Below are positions 31,695-41,080 of a stretch of DNA of 47,464 nucleotides, piece after piece (positions within the stretch are counted from its first letter, which is position 1; each line of letters starts with the position of its first letter). Below the pieces are notes generated by a model. That model was given only the letters and a program-made list of their open reading frames with translations, had not been told where the DNA came from and made no database searches. The stretch covers positions 1 through 47,464 of the IMG/VR virus record IMGVR_UViG_3300025652_000128. One strand, written 5' to 3'. The position numbers and the translations under genes were made by a program. The DNA is from a virus.

Positions 31695-32243
31695 CTATCG
31701 CAGTTCAGCGGACACGTTGCTGTTGCTCTGGGTCGTCCGGCGCTGGTCGATTTTGTCGATCACGCCTTTTGTCGTTTCTCGCGTCCATACGTAGTTTACA
31801 AAATCTTCGCCGTTTTTGCCCCAATTGTCCAATTTTTCTTTCGGTTTTGCTCCAAGAAATTCCAACCACTTACGTGCGTCCTCGTGCGTGGCCAGCGACA
31901 TGGCGTCCACGCGCGCGGCTCCGGAGTTGTAGAGGGCGGGCAGCATGAACCGGCGGACATGGCGCGTCAACAGGCCGATGGCTTCGGGCCACCGTGCCGT
32001 GCCGAAGGCCCACGCAGACCACACGTTTGGCCAGCGCGGGTGCGCGCCGATAACAGCTATCGGTTCGCCGTCGTCGGCGACGGCACACCACTGGAACGGG
32101 CCGGTGGATAGTGTGTCGTGGGCAAGCTTGTCCGTGTCCTCGCCATACCGGGTGGCGAAGATTTCCTCCCGGTCGCGCGGACGCATGTTGCGGGCGATGT
32201 GCGTGACGTCGGACAGTGTGTGCGTTGTGATTAGCCGAGGCAC
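31695..32243 (-). CDS. DUF2833/T7 gp13-like acetyltransferase-fold protein
   Basis: The product is 182 residues. GTG 32243 overlaps the upstream stop (TAGTG) with GGGGA upstream; the longer frame runs inside the upstream gene and is rejected. LSDVTHIARNMRPRDREEI, then CAVADDGEPIAVIGA and AWAFGTARWPEAIGLLTRHV follow the GNAT-like pattern of DUF2833 proteins, including T7 gp13, which are needed for assembly of internal virion proteins. Acetyltransferase activity is not implied. Confidence 0.75.
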   Translation of the reverse strand: MPRLITTHTLSDVTHIARNMRPRDREEIFATRYGEDTDKLAHDTLSTGPFQWCAVADDGEPIAVIGAHPRWPNVWSAWAFGTARWPEAIGLLTRHVRRFMLPALYNSGAARVDAMSLATHEDARKWLEFLGAKPKEKLDNWGKNGEDFVNYVWTRETTKGVIDKIDQRRTTQSNSNVSAELR

Positions 32244-33688
32244 TAGGATTTTTCCCCGGACTTGTAATGCAGCGCCATGGACGAGATTACCGCCGGGCCG
32301 CTTTCCACAGAAACCATCCGGGCTTGAATGTGCGTGCTGCGCATGTCCAGCGGTACGCGACCAAGCGCCCACGTGGGATTGGATACGCGGGCAACCTTGA
32401 GCCACGATGGCGTGGATAGCGACACGTTGATGTAGACGTCCCACACGCCGGAGCAGGTAACGTCCAAACCCGTCCACGCTTTCGAAGCGGCAGGATCGCC
32501 CGCGTCGAGGAAGGCGGTCTCCACCGTGGCCACAGTGTCGTCATAGCTGTTTTCTGCCGCGCCGGACGCGCTGGTGGCCAGATACGGGTTGACGTCCTCT
32601 GCGGGTGTTGCGCCGTACAGGAACAGTTGGTCGCCGGAGCGGAGTGCAACTCGGGCGTTGGCCTTGGTGGCCGCGTCGATTGTGTAGGGGAATTCGAACC
32701 GGGACCACGCCGCGATTTTGGTGGACGGGAACGTGGATAGCACGAACGCCTCGTTCTCCCAAATAAGCCAGAAACGGCCAGATAAGGGGTCAACTAGGGC
32801 CCGGATTTTCAGGGCAATTTCGTCCGTGAGCAGGCCGCGCTTGGCGGCAATCAGAACGTCAATGGGAGACCCGACGTCGTTCAAGGTCGCGGACGTGCTG
32901 CTGTCTCGGGCGCGCAGGCTACGGATGCCGGTGTTAGATAGGAACAGCACGTCGCCGTTGGAGGCTCGGGCAAGCCCGTGCGGGGCCAACAGCCCGGTGT
33001 TGCCGAGGACTTGCACCTGTTGGTTCAGGTCGGGGTCAGGGTCCATCGCCCAAACCTGAACGGCGGACTGTCCAAACAACGCAACGCTGGAGTAATACTG
33101 TTCGATGCCGACCAGTTCCTCCCCTGCGCTGTCTTGGATCGTAACGTCGATAATGCCAGCGCCTGCGCCTGCACCTGCGCCCCAATCGGTTGCGTCCGCC
33201 ACCGCGCTGAAACGCAGGTTCGGGCCGTCGGTGGCGTATAGTTTGGATTTGTGCGCGTAAACCGTCGTGCCTTGCGCGCCGGGGTCGGTGACTTCCACGT
33301 TGTTGTAGAAGTGGCGGACGCTGTCGTCGGTCATGCGCACAATCACGTAGTGAACCGCGCCAAAAAACTGCGCGTCCAGAACGTCCACAACGGTCTCCGC
33401 GTCGGAGGGGAACAGCCGGTGGTATCGGACGTAAGGAGGCAACAGTGGCTCGACAAGCGCGGGGTCCGCGTCACCGAACACGACGAGGCGGTAGCCGTTG
33501 AAGGACAGACCGTGCGTTAGCCCGGCGGGGAGCGTCCCTACGTCCGTGAAAAGTTGGCGTTTCTCGATTTCGCCGCCCGCCGATACAACGGCGTTCGTCA
33601 TCGTCCGCAGCGAGCCGGGGGTGGCCGCGACGGGTGACTTGCGGAGGTCAATCCCCTGCGCGAAGTCATCTAGCATAATGTAGGGCAT
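32243..33688 (-). CDS. Tail/head-stabilisation beta-propeller protein (P22 gp10-like)
   Basis: The product is 481 residues with GAGGAC before ATG 33688. It is beta-rich with repeated short strands (LTHGLSFNGYRLVVFGD, SKLYATDGPNLRFSAV, GDVLFLSNTGIRSL). The opening DFAQGIDLRKSPVAATPGSL is typical of phage packaged-DNA stabilisation or tail tubular proteins. It would close the portal channel below the adaptor. Confidence 0.75.
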   Translation of the reverse strand: MPYIMLDDFAQGIDLRKSPVAATPGSLRTMTNAVVSAGGEIEKRQLFTDVGTLPAGLTHGLSFNGYRLVVFGDADPALVEPLLPPYVRYHRLFPSDAETVVDVLDAQFFGAVHYVIVRMTDDSVRHFYNNVEVTDPGAQGTTVYAHKSKLYATDGPNLRFSAVADATDWGAGAGAGAGIIDVTIQDSAGEELVGIEQYYSSVALFGQSAVQVWAMDPDPDLNQQVQVLGNTGLLAPHGLARASNGDVLFLSNTGIRSLRARDSSTSATLNDVGSPIDVLIAAKRGLLTDEIALKIRALVDPLSGRFWLIWENEAFVLSTFPSTKIAAWSRFEFPYTIDAATKANARVALRSGDQLFLYGATPAEDVNPYLATSASGAAENSYDDTVATVETAFLDAGDPAASKAWTGLDVTCSGVWDVYINVSLSTPSWLKVARVSNPTWALGRVPLDMRSTHIQARMVSVESGPAVISSMALHYKSGEKS

Positions 33689-33698
33689 GACCTAGTCC

Positions 33699-34412
33699 TC
33701 AGTCGTGGCGGAAACGCTGGCCACGATTAGCCGGGCGGTTGCCTTTCGGGTACATACTGACCGGGCGGTTGTCCGGTTCAGACTGGTTGCGGCGTAAGTT
33801 GTCGTAACGCGCGAGAGCCTTTTGCAGCTTCATGCTTGCATCCTCTGCCTCTTGACCGGCTAGGATTTCAGCGGCGGCGTGCAGGACCACAACCGGGCCG
33901 TCGATGGTGGAGTAGTCCGTGTCTGGGTCGATCAACGGGTATAGCGCCCGCTTGCCTTCGAACCGGAGGGTGGCGTCGTTGGCCGGGAGTGGCCAGATTT
34001 CAAACATGTTGTTTTCGATGCGCTCCGCGCCGGACGCGAGATAGTGCGCCCACCGCTGGATATGTTCTTCGCGGGTTCCCGCGTTACTGTCCGTGCGGTT
34101 GTGTTCCGTGGCACGGATGCCGTAGCCGAGCAGGTCCCATTGCGTTTCTCCGGCGTTGCGGACGTGGACGTTGGACGTGCCTTCGTACATGATTGTGTCC
34201 GGGTAGGTCGCGTAACGCTGCCCGGCGGTGATTTCCACGTCGGCGGAAATGGCGAGCATCGGCCAATCAAAAGACATATAGACTTCTTCTTGGACGCGTT
34301 GGAGCAACGAGGTGTGCTGCTCCAACAAGTGGGTGGCGTGGGCCACGTCCTGAGAGATGCGCGCTTCGTGGCGCAGCATCGTCAGCATTTCGTTCAAGGA
34401 CATGATCCGCAC
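33699..34412 (-). CDS. Head-tail adaptor protein
   Basis: The product is 237 residues. GTG 34412 is chosen because AGGAG lies eight bases upstream. Helical N-terminus (LLEQHTSLLQRVQEEVYMSFDWPML) plus a beta-rich middle (YATYPDTIMYEG, ERIENNMFEIWPLP) match phage adaptor or tail-tube A proteins that bind the portal. The C-terminus is basic. Role is by position and pattern. Confidence 0.72.
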   Translation of the reverse strand: MRIMSLNEMLTMLRHEARISQDVAHATHLLEQHTSLLQRVQEEVYMSFDWPMLAISADVEITAGQRYATYPDTIMYEGTSNVHVRNAGETQWDLLGYGIRATEHNRTDSNAGTREEHIQRWAHYLASGAERIENNMFEIWPLPANDATLRFEGKRALYPLIDPDTDYSTIDGPVVVLHAAAEILAGQEAEDASMKLQKALARYDNLRRNQSEPDNRPVSMYPKGNRPANRGQRFRHD

Positions 34413-34426
34413 GGGGGCCGCTCCTG

Positions 34427-34858
34427 TTAGTGGGGAAGTTGGTCAATCGCCGGGAGGGCGGTCTTGGCCGGTTCTTTGGCCGGTTCTTTTTTCTTCGCGG
34501 CTTTGCTCCGGACCAAGGCTTTCGCTTCGGCGGCGGCTTCGGTCACGGCCTTTACTTCTTCCAGCGTCGGGATGCTGTCGTCCCGGACAGGGAGGGACGC
34601 GCGCCCGGCAAGCGCAGGGAAGTGCGATTTAACGGCACGTCCATATTTCAGTGAGAGGCGTTCCAGTTCTTCTTCATGGAGGCGGTCAGGGGTCTCGCCG
34701 ACTTCAACCATTGTGTGGACCGCGTCCACGCCGCCGTGGATGGCTTGCAGTACCAGCGCCTCTGGGTAGGTCACGGGGTTTTCGGCTCCGCGATACACCA
34801 CGTTCTGAGGGGAACCGGCAAGGTTGATGTAGCACGAGAGTAATTGAAATTTAGCCAC
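34427..34858 (-). CDS. Hypothetical head-associated protein
   Basis: The product is 143 residues. It lies between capsid and adaptor genes. Residues 25-60 include YPEALVLQAIHGGVDAVH; the C-terminal 50 residues are Ala/Lys/Glu rich and probably disordered. It may be a head completion or decoration protein; no family is recognised. Confidence 0.7.
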   Translation of the reverse strand: MAKFQLLSCYINLAGSPQNVVYRGAENPVTYPEALVLQAIHGGVDAVHTMVEVGETPDRLHEEELERLSLKYGRAVKSHFPALAGRASLPVRDDSIPTLEEVKAVTEAAAEAKALVRSKAAKKKEPAKEPAKTALPAIDQLPH

Positions 34859-34882
34859 AGGGTTTTCTCCGTTGGGTGGGAA

Positions 34883-34909
34883 CGCCGCCCCGGATGGTCC
34901 GGGGCGGCG
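34883..34909 (-). terminator. Strong hairpin after the capsid gene
   Basis: A 12-bp perfect stem (CGCCGCCCCGGA with its complement) closes a three-base loop, 11 bases after the capsid stop. No T run follows on the minus strand. It may protect or limit the very abundant capsid mRNA. Confidence 0.65.
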
Positions 34910-34919
34910 AGGTGCCTAT

Positions 34920-36026
34920 TTAGGCAATGTCGATCACGAGACCGGAGTTGAGTTGCGTGGCAACCATCTGTCCGGTGGAAGTGATAGAGCGATACAGCAC
35001 GAACTTATCGTGCGGACGCGCAGGGTTGTGGACCTTGCGCCATTCGGCTTCCATTTTCTCAAGGAAAATGTGGCGCTTGTCGAACCAGTAGCCGCGCTTG
35101 GCGAGGCCGAGGTCGTCCAAGGTCGGGTCGTACTGGATCGTGGTGCCGTCAAACAGCACTGGACCCATTACGCCGTCTTGGCTGCCTTTGAAGCCCCGGT
35201 CCGAGTAGTTGCCGTTGGCGCGGATTTCACGCTCGTAAGCGTCAATGAAGTCCGAGCCCGCCAAGAACGTGTCGGGCTTGCCGCCAAACTTCGTCAACTG
35301 ACGGCGTTCCCGCTGCAACTCTTGGATCAGCGCGCCGCCGTTCGCCGGGTCGGACGTGACTTCGTCGCCGCCGTGGACCGAGAGAGCGGGCGTAACGCCA
35401 ACTGCCACGCCGAAGGCTGCGGTCCGTGCGCGGTTGCGCAGGTACGCGTTTGCCGCCGTGGCGCGGTTCTTACCGCCGACGGTGCCGAGCGCCGGGTTGG
35501 CCACAAGGAAGTGGGTCAGCCCGTGCAGCGCCAGCGCGTCCGCCGTGCCGTCACCCCAATAGAGGTCGTTGGCAGAGCGGGCGTAGCGTTCGCCGAAGTC
35601 GAACAGCTTGTTTTCCCACATGTTGATCAGCGCGGTCTTTTCGCGTCCGGAGTGGTTGGACGAGCCGCCCATTTCGTTGGTTACGCTGATACCGTCGTGC
35701 TTCAACTCGGTGTGCGTGACCGAGATACCAATGTGCATCTCTTTCCAGTCGAAAGACAGGCGGTCAAGGTTGGCCGGATTGAAGAACGTCACGGTGTCGT
35801 CGTACTCGTAACCGGCGAGGCTGTCGTCAGTGCCTCCGGCCCCATACGCACCCTGAACGGCCACGCTGATTGCGCCTTTACCGCCGGGGAAGGTTTTGGA
35901 GCCGCTGTCCATGATGTTGACAAGCGGGCGGTCTTGGAGGGACTGCTGGAAGGCAGTGCCTTTGTTGAGGTAGAAGTCCAACGCCGAGTTGGCGATGAAG
36001 TCCATTTGTGCTACCGTCAGGGCCAT
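34920..36026 (-). CDS. Major capsid protein
   Basis: The product is 368 residues. It lies directly after the scaffold gene and before head completion genes. Sequence is typical of a HK97-fold podoviral capsid: an N-terminal FIANSALDFYLNKGTAFQQS, many Gly/Asp turns, and a C-terminal FVLYRSITSTGQMVATQLNS strand pair. A strong hairpin follows the gene. No cleavage site or protease gene is seen, which fits a separate scaffold. Confidence 0.85.
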   Translation of the reverse strand: MALTVAQMDFIANSALDFYLNKGTAFQQSLQDRPLVNIMDSGSKTFPGGKGAISVAVQGAYGAGGTDDSLAGYEYDDTVTFFNPANLDRLSFDWKEMHIGISVTHTELKHDGISVTNEMGGSSNHSGREKTALINMWENKLFDFGERYARSANDLYWGDGTADALALHGLTHFLVANPALGTVGGKNRATAANAYLRNRARTAAFGVAVGVTPALSVHGGDEVTSDPANGGALIQELQRERRQLTKFGGKPDTFLAGSDFIDAYEREIRANGNYSDRGFKGSQDGVMGPVLFDGTTIQYDPTLDDLGLAKRGYWFDKRHIFLEKMEAEWRKVHNPARPHDKFVLYRSITSTGQMVATQLNSGLVIDIA

Positions 36027-36051
36027 GATCTGAAACTTTCAAGTGTAGAGG

Positions 36052-37203
36052 TCAGCCGCCCAAGGCTTGATTGATAACGTCCTCGAGGGACGTTGGGACG
36101 GGCTGGACCCCGGAACGTCGGGGAGCCGCGTTGCCTGCCGTGGTGGGTGCGGGCCGTGTCGCTTTGCGGGCGGCTGCCTTTGGACGGAGCATTTGATTGA
36201 CTTCGGCGTAGGCGGCTTTTGCCTGCGTCAAAGCTTGCTCTGGTGTCTTGGGCAGTCCCTGTTCGGCAACTATTGCCTGCGCCACCCGGCGCATCGCGGC
36301 GGTTTTTTCGCCGAAGTCGGGGTCAGCCACTTGGATTTCGTTGAACCAAGTGTTGATGGCGGACGCGATATTCCGTTGCTGTTGAGCGCCTTGCGACTGC
36401 TGCACCTGTTGACGATTTCGCTCCAGCCGGTCGGTGGCAAGCTGTTCGTTGTAACGCGAACGGGCTACCATCTGGGCCGCTTCTGTCGTCATGTCGCCCG
36501 TTTCCACCTGTTCTTGCAGGTCTTGCGGGACGGCTTGTCCGGTGGCTTCAAGGGCCATTTGAACAAGCGGTGCAATCCGATCTAGGAAGCCTTGCAACCG
36601 TTGTGGATCGCCGGATTTCAGGTCCGCGCCCACTTTGAACAAGTCCGCGACTTCTGCATCATGCAGGTTGTTCTCGGACATGTACGTCCGCACCGCTTTG
36701 TAGTTGTTGGCTTCGCTCTTGAAGTTTGCCGCTTCGTCACGGGCTTCTCTGCGTTGGGCCAGCAATTTGCTGATGCGTCCACGGGCCTTTCGGCCCATCT
36801 GGTTGAGTTCTTCTTCGGAAGGATCGTCGTCGGGGGTCTCGCCAGCTTCGGGTTCCGCTTCGTCCGGGGCTTCGTCCGCTTCCGCGTCCTCTGCCTCGCC
36901 ATCGGCTTCGCCTTCATTGGCTGGTGTCCCATCACCTTCCTCGCCGTCAGCGTCCGCATCATCGTCAGTCTCGCCGTCCGTTTTCGGGGCGCTGTCGATG
37001 GCTTCGTCTGTCGGGGCGGCTTCGAAGGCCCGTTCGATGGCGTCAGCCATAGACTTGGGTTCTTCTATTCCTTCCGGTTGGTGGTCACTTTCGCCGCTGG
37101 ACGTGAGCGGAGTTTGATCGTCCGGGGTAGTTTCGGCAGAACCTGCAACCATGGGTGTGTCGGTCGCAGTCTGTTCGCCGTCTTTGTCTCGCGATGGAGG
37201 CAT
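36052..37203 (-). CDS. Scaffolding protein
   Basis: The product is 383 residues. ATG 37203 is chosen because AAGGG lies nine bases upstream; upstream in-frame starts lie in the leader motif. Residues 1-150 are very acidic (runs of Asp, Glu, Ala). The middle is coiled-coil-like (KLLAQRREARDEAANFKSEA), rich in Gln, and the C-terminus is basic (RPKAAARKATRP). Acidic N-terminus, helical core and basic tail are usual for podoviral scaffolds that direct capsid assembly. Confidence 0.82.
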   Translation of the reverse strand: MPPSRDKDGEQTATDTPMVAGSAETTPDDQTPLTSSGESDHQPEGIEEPKSMADAIERAFEAAPTDEAIDSAPKTDGETDDDADADGEEGDGTPANEGEADGEAEDAEADEAPDEAEPEAGETPDDDPSEEELNQMGRKARGRISKLLAQRREARDEAANFKSEANNYKAVRTYMSENNLHDAEVADLFKVGADLKSGDPQRLQGFLDRIAPLVQMALEATGQAVPQDLQEQVETGDMTTEAAQMVARSRYNEQLATDRLERNRQQVQQSQGAQQQRNIASAINTWFNEIQVADPDFGEKTAAMRRVAQAIVAEQGLPKTPEQALTQAKAAYAEVNQMLRPKAAARKATRPAPTTAGNAAPRRSGVQPVPTSLEDVINQALGG

Positions 37204-37245
37204 GTATTCGCACCCTTGTGAATTCTGATGCGGCAACATTGTCTG

Positions 37246-37256
37246 TTTTGTAGGTT
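37246..37256 (+). promoter_or_regulatory. TTTTGTAGGTT motif, scaffold leader
   Basis: An exact copy, but on the strand opposite to the flanking genes, in the portal-scaffold gap. Confidence 0.45.
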
Positions 37257-37303
37257 TCAAGCAAACTGCAAATTAGGGTATGCCCCTAATTTCGTTGGCA
37301 AAT

Positions 37304-37319
37304 CTGACAGACCCGTCAG
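37304..37319. promoter_or_regulatory. Putative repressor operator 7
   Basis: CTGAC-AGACCC-GTCAG is a perfect dyad in the 150-base gap between portal and scaffold genes. Confidence 0.4.
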
Positions 37320-37347
37320 ATAAAGTTAGAAGTTTGACGGGTCTGTC
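37306..37347. repeat. 13-bp inverted repeat between portal and scaffold genes
   Basis: GACAGACCCGTCA and its reverse complement TGACGGGTCTGTC are 16 bases apart. Each arm is itself an operator-like dyad, so the pair could bind two repressor dimers or fold into a hairpin. Confidence 0.75.
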
Positions 37348-37349
37348 TA
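37334..37349. promoter_or_regulatory. Putative repressor operator 8
   Basis: TTGAC-GGGTCT-GTCTA, partner of operator 7, lies five bases from the portal stop codon. Confidence 0.35.
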
Positions 37350-37353
37350 AGGA

Positions 37354-39528
37354 TCACATTCCTACTGAGCCGGGAGGGGGCGGCGGCGCGCCTTCCGGGG
37401 GCCGTGCTGCGGAGTTAACCTGTTGGGGTTGTGTGGACGGAGCGTTGTTGCCGCCCTGCCCTCCCTGTGCGCGAGGGTCCGTGGCGGGACCGCCAGCGCC
37501 AGCTTGCTCCGGACCGGCTGCCTGCTTGGCCGCGTTCATCATTTGGATTGACGGCATACCTGCGGCGAAGGCGTCCGCCAAGTCCAACCGGTCGTCCATG
37601 CGGCGCAACATTTCCTTGGCCATCCACTCGGGGGAGATGCCGGGGATTTGCATAAGCATGGGGAAGATCGCCTGCGCGTTCTGTATGTCCTGCGCCTTGT
37701 TCGGGCGGCCAGTGGACGCCGCTTCGATTTCCAGCATGATTTCCAGCGCCACGTTCTCGCGGTCCAGTTCGGGCCACACTGCGCCGGGGCCAAGTACCTT
37801 TTTCACCTTCTCGGCGCTGCACTCCAAGAGCAGAACCTGCCCGGAGGCCCGCGCCAACTCGGTTAGGAATTCATCCAGATCATCGACTACGGACGCCACG
37901 GACGTGGACCGGGAGCCCTCCGCGATTGCGGCTTCGGTTGCCGTGGAGCCGGACGTGCCGCCGAGGTTGGCTTCCTGTTGTCCGAGCGCCCGCAGGTAGT
38001 CCTCGAACACGGGTGACGGGTCGTACACCGAGGGGTCGATGGAGGGCCCGGAGTGCGATTGCAGCAAGTCGCTGATTTTCTCGCCGGGTTGCATCCCTGT
38101 GATTTCAACAACGGCGTGTGCTTCGGCTTCCGTTATCTTGGCCTTGTCGTCCTCACTCAGCCGCCCGGAGGCCATGTAGGTGCGCGGGCGCGCAGCCACG
38201 CGGTGTTCGCGCAGGCCCTGCCGGGTGCGGTTTAGTTCCCTCTGCATGTCGCGCATGAGCCGGGCGTCCGACATTGGGATCACGGTGTCGTCGTCGTAGA
38301 CCTCGTTGATCACGAAAGGGAACCACGGGAAGAACCGCTCCAAGTAGATATCCGGGGCCGCAGGCTCCACGAGAAAGTCGGGGTATCCGTCGCAGACAAC
38401 ATACACCATGCCGTCGGTGCGGGAGTACACCTCCCACAAACAATGGTACGTGTCGCCCTTCTTGTCTTTCACGCTGTCCGTCGGGCTATAGGCGTGGTGC
38501 CGTGTCCGGCGGTACGCTCGGGCCGTGGCGGCTTCCTCGTCGGACACTCCGGGGGCGCTGCTACTTACGTCCACGCCGTAGACTTCCTTGATCCGGTCGG
38601 CGGACAGGAAGTATTCTTCGGCCACCCACTGAGCGCCGACGAAGCCGCGAAGCTGTTTGATGTCCGGGTCCATGATGATCGCCGTGCTGTCGGGAAAGTT
38701 GTAGGTCAGGCCCTCGCGGATGATGACTTGTTCGGTCTGAGACAGATCGGCCAGAAGCAACCGGAGTTGTTCTTCCTCCGCGCTGCCCTCTAGGATTTCC
38801 CCGTCCGCCATGTCCGCAGAAAGACGCTCCATCGCGGACAACTGCTGCTCCGTGGTTTCGATGCGGCGGTCCACGTCCGGGTGTTTACCCATGATGCGCT
38901 CGTATCCAAGCTTGGTGTAGCCCACGCCGGTGGTCAGCGCGCGGCGGACCGTGCCTTTCATTTGGACCTTGAACGGGATCGGCTGTTCGTCAATCTCGTG
39001 TTCGTACATTAGTTCCAGCGTGCGGGCCATTTTGTCCAGCATCTGGTTTTGCGCCATGGTTTGTTGCGCGTCTTGCAACACCGCCATGGCTTGCATGTTC
39101 ATGGGGTCCATGCTGACCGCTTCCATTGCGGCGGATATGGACTGGCCGGAGCCGTCCCACACCGTGGAGAGCAACCGGGGCTTGCGCTTGGCCACCACTT
39201 TGGGGTTCTTGCCGTAGATCGAAGCCGTGCGGCTGATAACGTGGCGCAACGTGATGTTGGCGACATACCGATCTTCCGGCGTTTCGGTAAACTGCGCGGC
39301 GTCCGCTGCCGACTGGCCCGTCGCCCACTGCGCTCCGGCAGTGAACCGCATGTCCTCTATCATCCGCTTGAACGCCGTGTCGTGCCAGAACGATCTAGCG
39401 CGGCGGACACGGTCCGCCCACGCGTTCACTAGTTCGGCGCGGCCCGCTTCGGGCTCCGGGGTCTCGCGGCTGATGATCGCGGATTGGTCCACTGCGGTGC
39501 CCATTGTGCTTTGAAATTCGTTTTCCAT
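37354..39528 (-). CDS. Portal protein
   Basis: The product is 724 residues; ATG 39528 lies one base after the terminase stop. The N-terminal RAELVNAWADRVRRARSFW and the repeated Trp/Tyr/Arg-rich core (TTGVGYTKLGYERIMG, ERFFPWFPFVINEVYDDD) match large podoviral portal proteins of about 700 residues. The C-terminus is Gly/Pro/Gln rich (GGQGGNNAPSTQPQQ), as in barrel regions. It forms the dodecameric DNA channel and binds terminase. Confidence 0.88.
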   Translation of the reverse strand: MENEFQSTMGTAVDQSAIISRETPEPEAGRAELVNAWADRVRRARSFWHDTAFKRMIEDMRFTAGAQWATGQSAADAAQFTETPEDRYVANITLRHVISRTASIYGKNPKVVAKRKPRLLSTVWDGSGQSISAAMEAVSMDPMNMQAMAVLQDAQQTMAQNQMLDKMARTLELMYEHEIDEQPIPFKVQMKGTVRRALTTGVGYTKLGYERIMGKHPDVDRRIETTEQQLSAMERLSADMADGEILEGSAEEEQLRLLLADLSQTEQVIIREGLTYNFPDSTAIIMDPDIKQLRGFVGAQWVAEEYFLSADRIKEVYGVDVSSSAPGVSDEEAATARAYRRTRHHAYSPTDSVKDKKGDTYHCLWEVYSRTDGMVYVVCDGYPDFLVEPAAPDIYLERFFPWFPFVINEVYDDDTVIPMSDARLMRDMQRELNRTRQGLREHRVAARPRTYMASGRLSEDDKAKITEAEAHAVVEITGMQPGEKISDLLQSHSGPSIDPSVYDPSPVFEDYLRALGQQEANLGGTSGSTATEAAIAEGSRSTSVASVVDDLDEFLTELARASGQVLLLECSAEKVKKVLGPGAVWPELDRENVALEIMLEIEAASTGRPNKAQDIQNAQAIFPMLMQIPGISPEWMAKEMLRRMDDRLDLADAFAAGMPSIQMMNAAKQAAGPEQAGAGGPATDPRAQGGQGGNNAPSTQPQQVNSAARPPEGAPPPPPGSVGM

Positions 39529-39529
39529 G

Positions 39530-41080
39530 CTACCAACCTTCTCTGGATGCTCGGATTTTATGCGCCCGTTCGGCGGCGCGGGTCTCTGCGAACAAGTGTC
39601 GGAACGTGCCGGGCGCGCCCCTTTGGCGAATGTTGGTCAAGTCGGACGAGCCAACTTGCTGGTTCATTCCGATGCCGATGTATGCCAGCGCGTCCACGAA
39701 GTCGTCGTGCGCGCCGTGGGGGAATTTTAAAATTTGGTCTTTCGCTTCCGGCCACCAAGGGGCGAAGCTTGGGAAGTACACCTTGCCCATGGCCATCCGG
39801 CCTTGGATCGACTGCGCGCGGGTCTGCTTGTCCGCGATAGGGGTGATTTCGATGATTGCCGCGTAGGTCTGTTCTTCGCTCATGCGCTTGCGCAGGAACG
39901 GGCCGATGGATTTGGTGATGTGTCCGCGTTCGGCCCACCAAAATTGCGGATGGTGCTGTTGCATTAGGGAGAGCATCTTTTCGACGGCGACGTCCGCCGT
40001 GAATTGGCCCCACTGGACAGTCGGCAGAACGTAGATGTTGTTTTCCGGGTCCACGCCGACGGGGATCATCGCCGTCTTGTCTCGGTCCTGCTTAATGGAC
40101 ACGGCGTGGTCGGACGCCACGTAGTACCGCAGGTTGGAGGGCAACTCGTCCTGCTTGTAGGTCTTGACCCATGACGCTTGGAAGAACGAGCCTTCGCCTG
40201 CGGAGGGTCGGCCTTGGTACAAGGCTTGAAAGCCTCTGGCGTCCATGCGTTGTTGGCGCAGAAGAAACTCCCGGCTGAACCGTTCGGGCCAAAGAGCCTC
40301 GCCGGTCTTGCGGCCCAGAATATCGTTTTCGAGCGCAAGCGCCGGGAGGTCGATAACTTCCCACTCAGCGGCTTCGTCCTTGTTGTAGAACGGGTTCATT
40401 GGGTCCGTCAGGCGTCCGACGAGATCATCTTCGTGCCATCGCGTCTGGATTAGCATGATCCACGCGTCGTCCGTCATGAGGCGGGTGCCGATAACTTGGC
40501 TAAACCACTCCCAAAGCTGGTCGCGGATAAGTTTGCTGTCCGCCTCTTTCCGGTCTTTGATGGGGTCGTCGATGATAAGGCCGTGGCCGCCACGTCCGGT
40601 GATCGAACCGCCGCGCCCCACGAACGCCAACAGGCCCCCTTCGACGGTCTCCAGCCGCTGGACGGACGCGGACCCGTCTTTGAGCGTGTGCTTTGGGAAC
40701 ACGAGTTGGTGTTCCGGGGATAGGATGTAATCTCTGACGGCGCGGCCCACGTCGCCCGCGTAGTTCTCGTTATACGTGCCGAAGATGAGAGACAACTCGG
40801 GGTTGTGTCCGGACCAGTACGCCGCGAATTTCTTGGAGGCCAACTCGGTTTTGCCGTGGCGCGGCCCCATGTTTACGATGACGCGTTTTGTTTTTCCCGC
40901 CAAGAGGCTTTCAAGTTTCTGCGCGAGCAACACGTGGTGCCTCCCGGTGATGTACCGGGATTTCGGGACCGGGCTGTGGTCCTTGGGGTCGGGCATGGTG
41001 AAGCGGACGTATTGCAGCAAGTCGCCTTGCGCCTTGTCCGCCGCCAGAAGCCGTCTGAGGATATCTTCTTGAATGGTCAT
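39530..41080 (-). CDS. terL: Terminase large subunit
   Basis: The product is 516 residues. ATG 41080 overlaps the Rz1 stop (ATGA); a GTG at 41086 is an alternative. The ATPase domain has Walker A NMGPRHGKTE at 70-79 and Walker B GLIIDDP at 167-173, followed by a motif III-like LIQTRWHEDDL. The C-terminal nuclease has RYYVASDHAVSIKQDRDKT with candidate metal-binding Asp residues. It pumps and cuts DNA at the portal. Confidence 0.93.
   Translation of the reverse strand: MTIQEDILRRLLAADKAQGDLLQYVRFTMPDPKDHSPVPKSRYITGRHHVLLAQKLESLLAGKTKRVIVNMGPRHGKTELASKKFAAYWSGHNPELSLIFGTYNENYAGDVGRAVRDYILSPEHQLVFPKHTLKDGSASVQRLETVEGGLLAFVGRGGSITGRGGHGLIIDDPIKDRKEADSKLIRDQLWEWFSQVIGTRLMTDDAWIMLIQTRWHEDDLVGRLTDPMNPFYNKDEAAEWEVIDLPALALENDILGRKTGEALWPERFSREFLLRQQRMDARGFQALYQGRPSAGEGSFFQASWVKTYKQDELPSNLRYYVASDHAVSIKQDRDKTAMIPVGVDPENNIYVLPTVQWGQFTADVAVEKMLSLMQQHHPQFWWAERGHITKSIGPFLRKRMSEEQTYAAIIEITPIADKQTRAQSIQGRMAMGKVYFPSFAPWWPEAKDQILKFPHGAHDDFVDALAYIGIGMNQQVGSSDLTNIRQRGAPGTFRHLFAETRAAERAHKIRASREGW

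Noticed and set aside
32244-32477. Longer version of the gp13-like gene
   Set aside because: The extra part is read inside the upstream gene; GTG 32243 with a TAGTG overlap fits better.
34872-36074. 400-residue plus-strand open frame opposite the capsid gene
   Set aside because: It lies wholly antisense to the capsid gene, lacks a ribosome binding site, and open antisense frames are common at this GC content.
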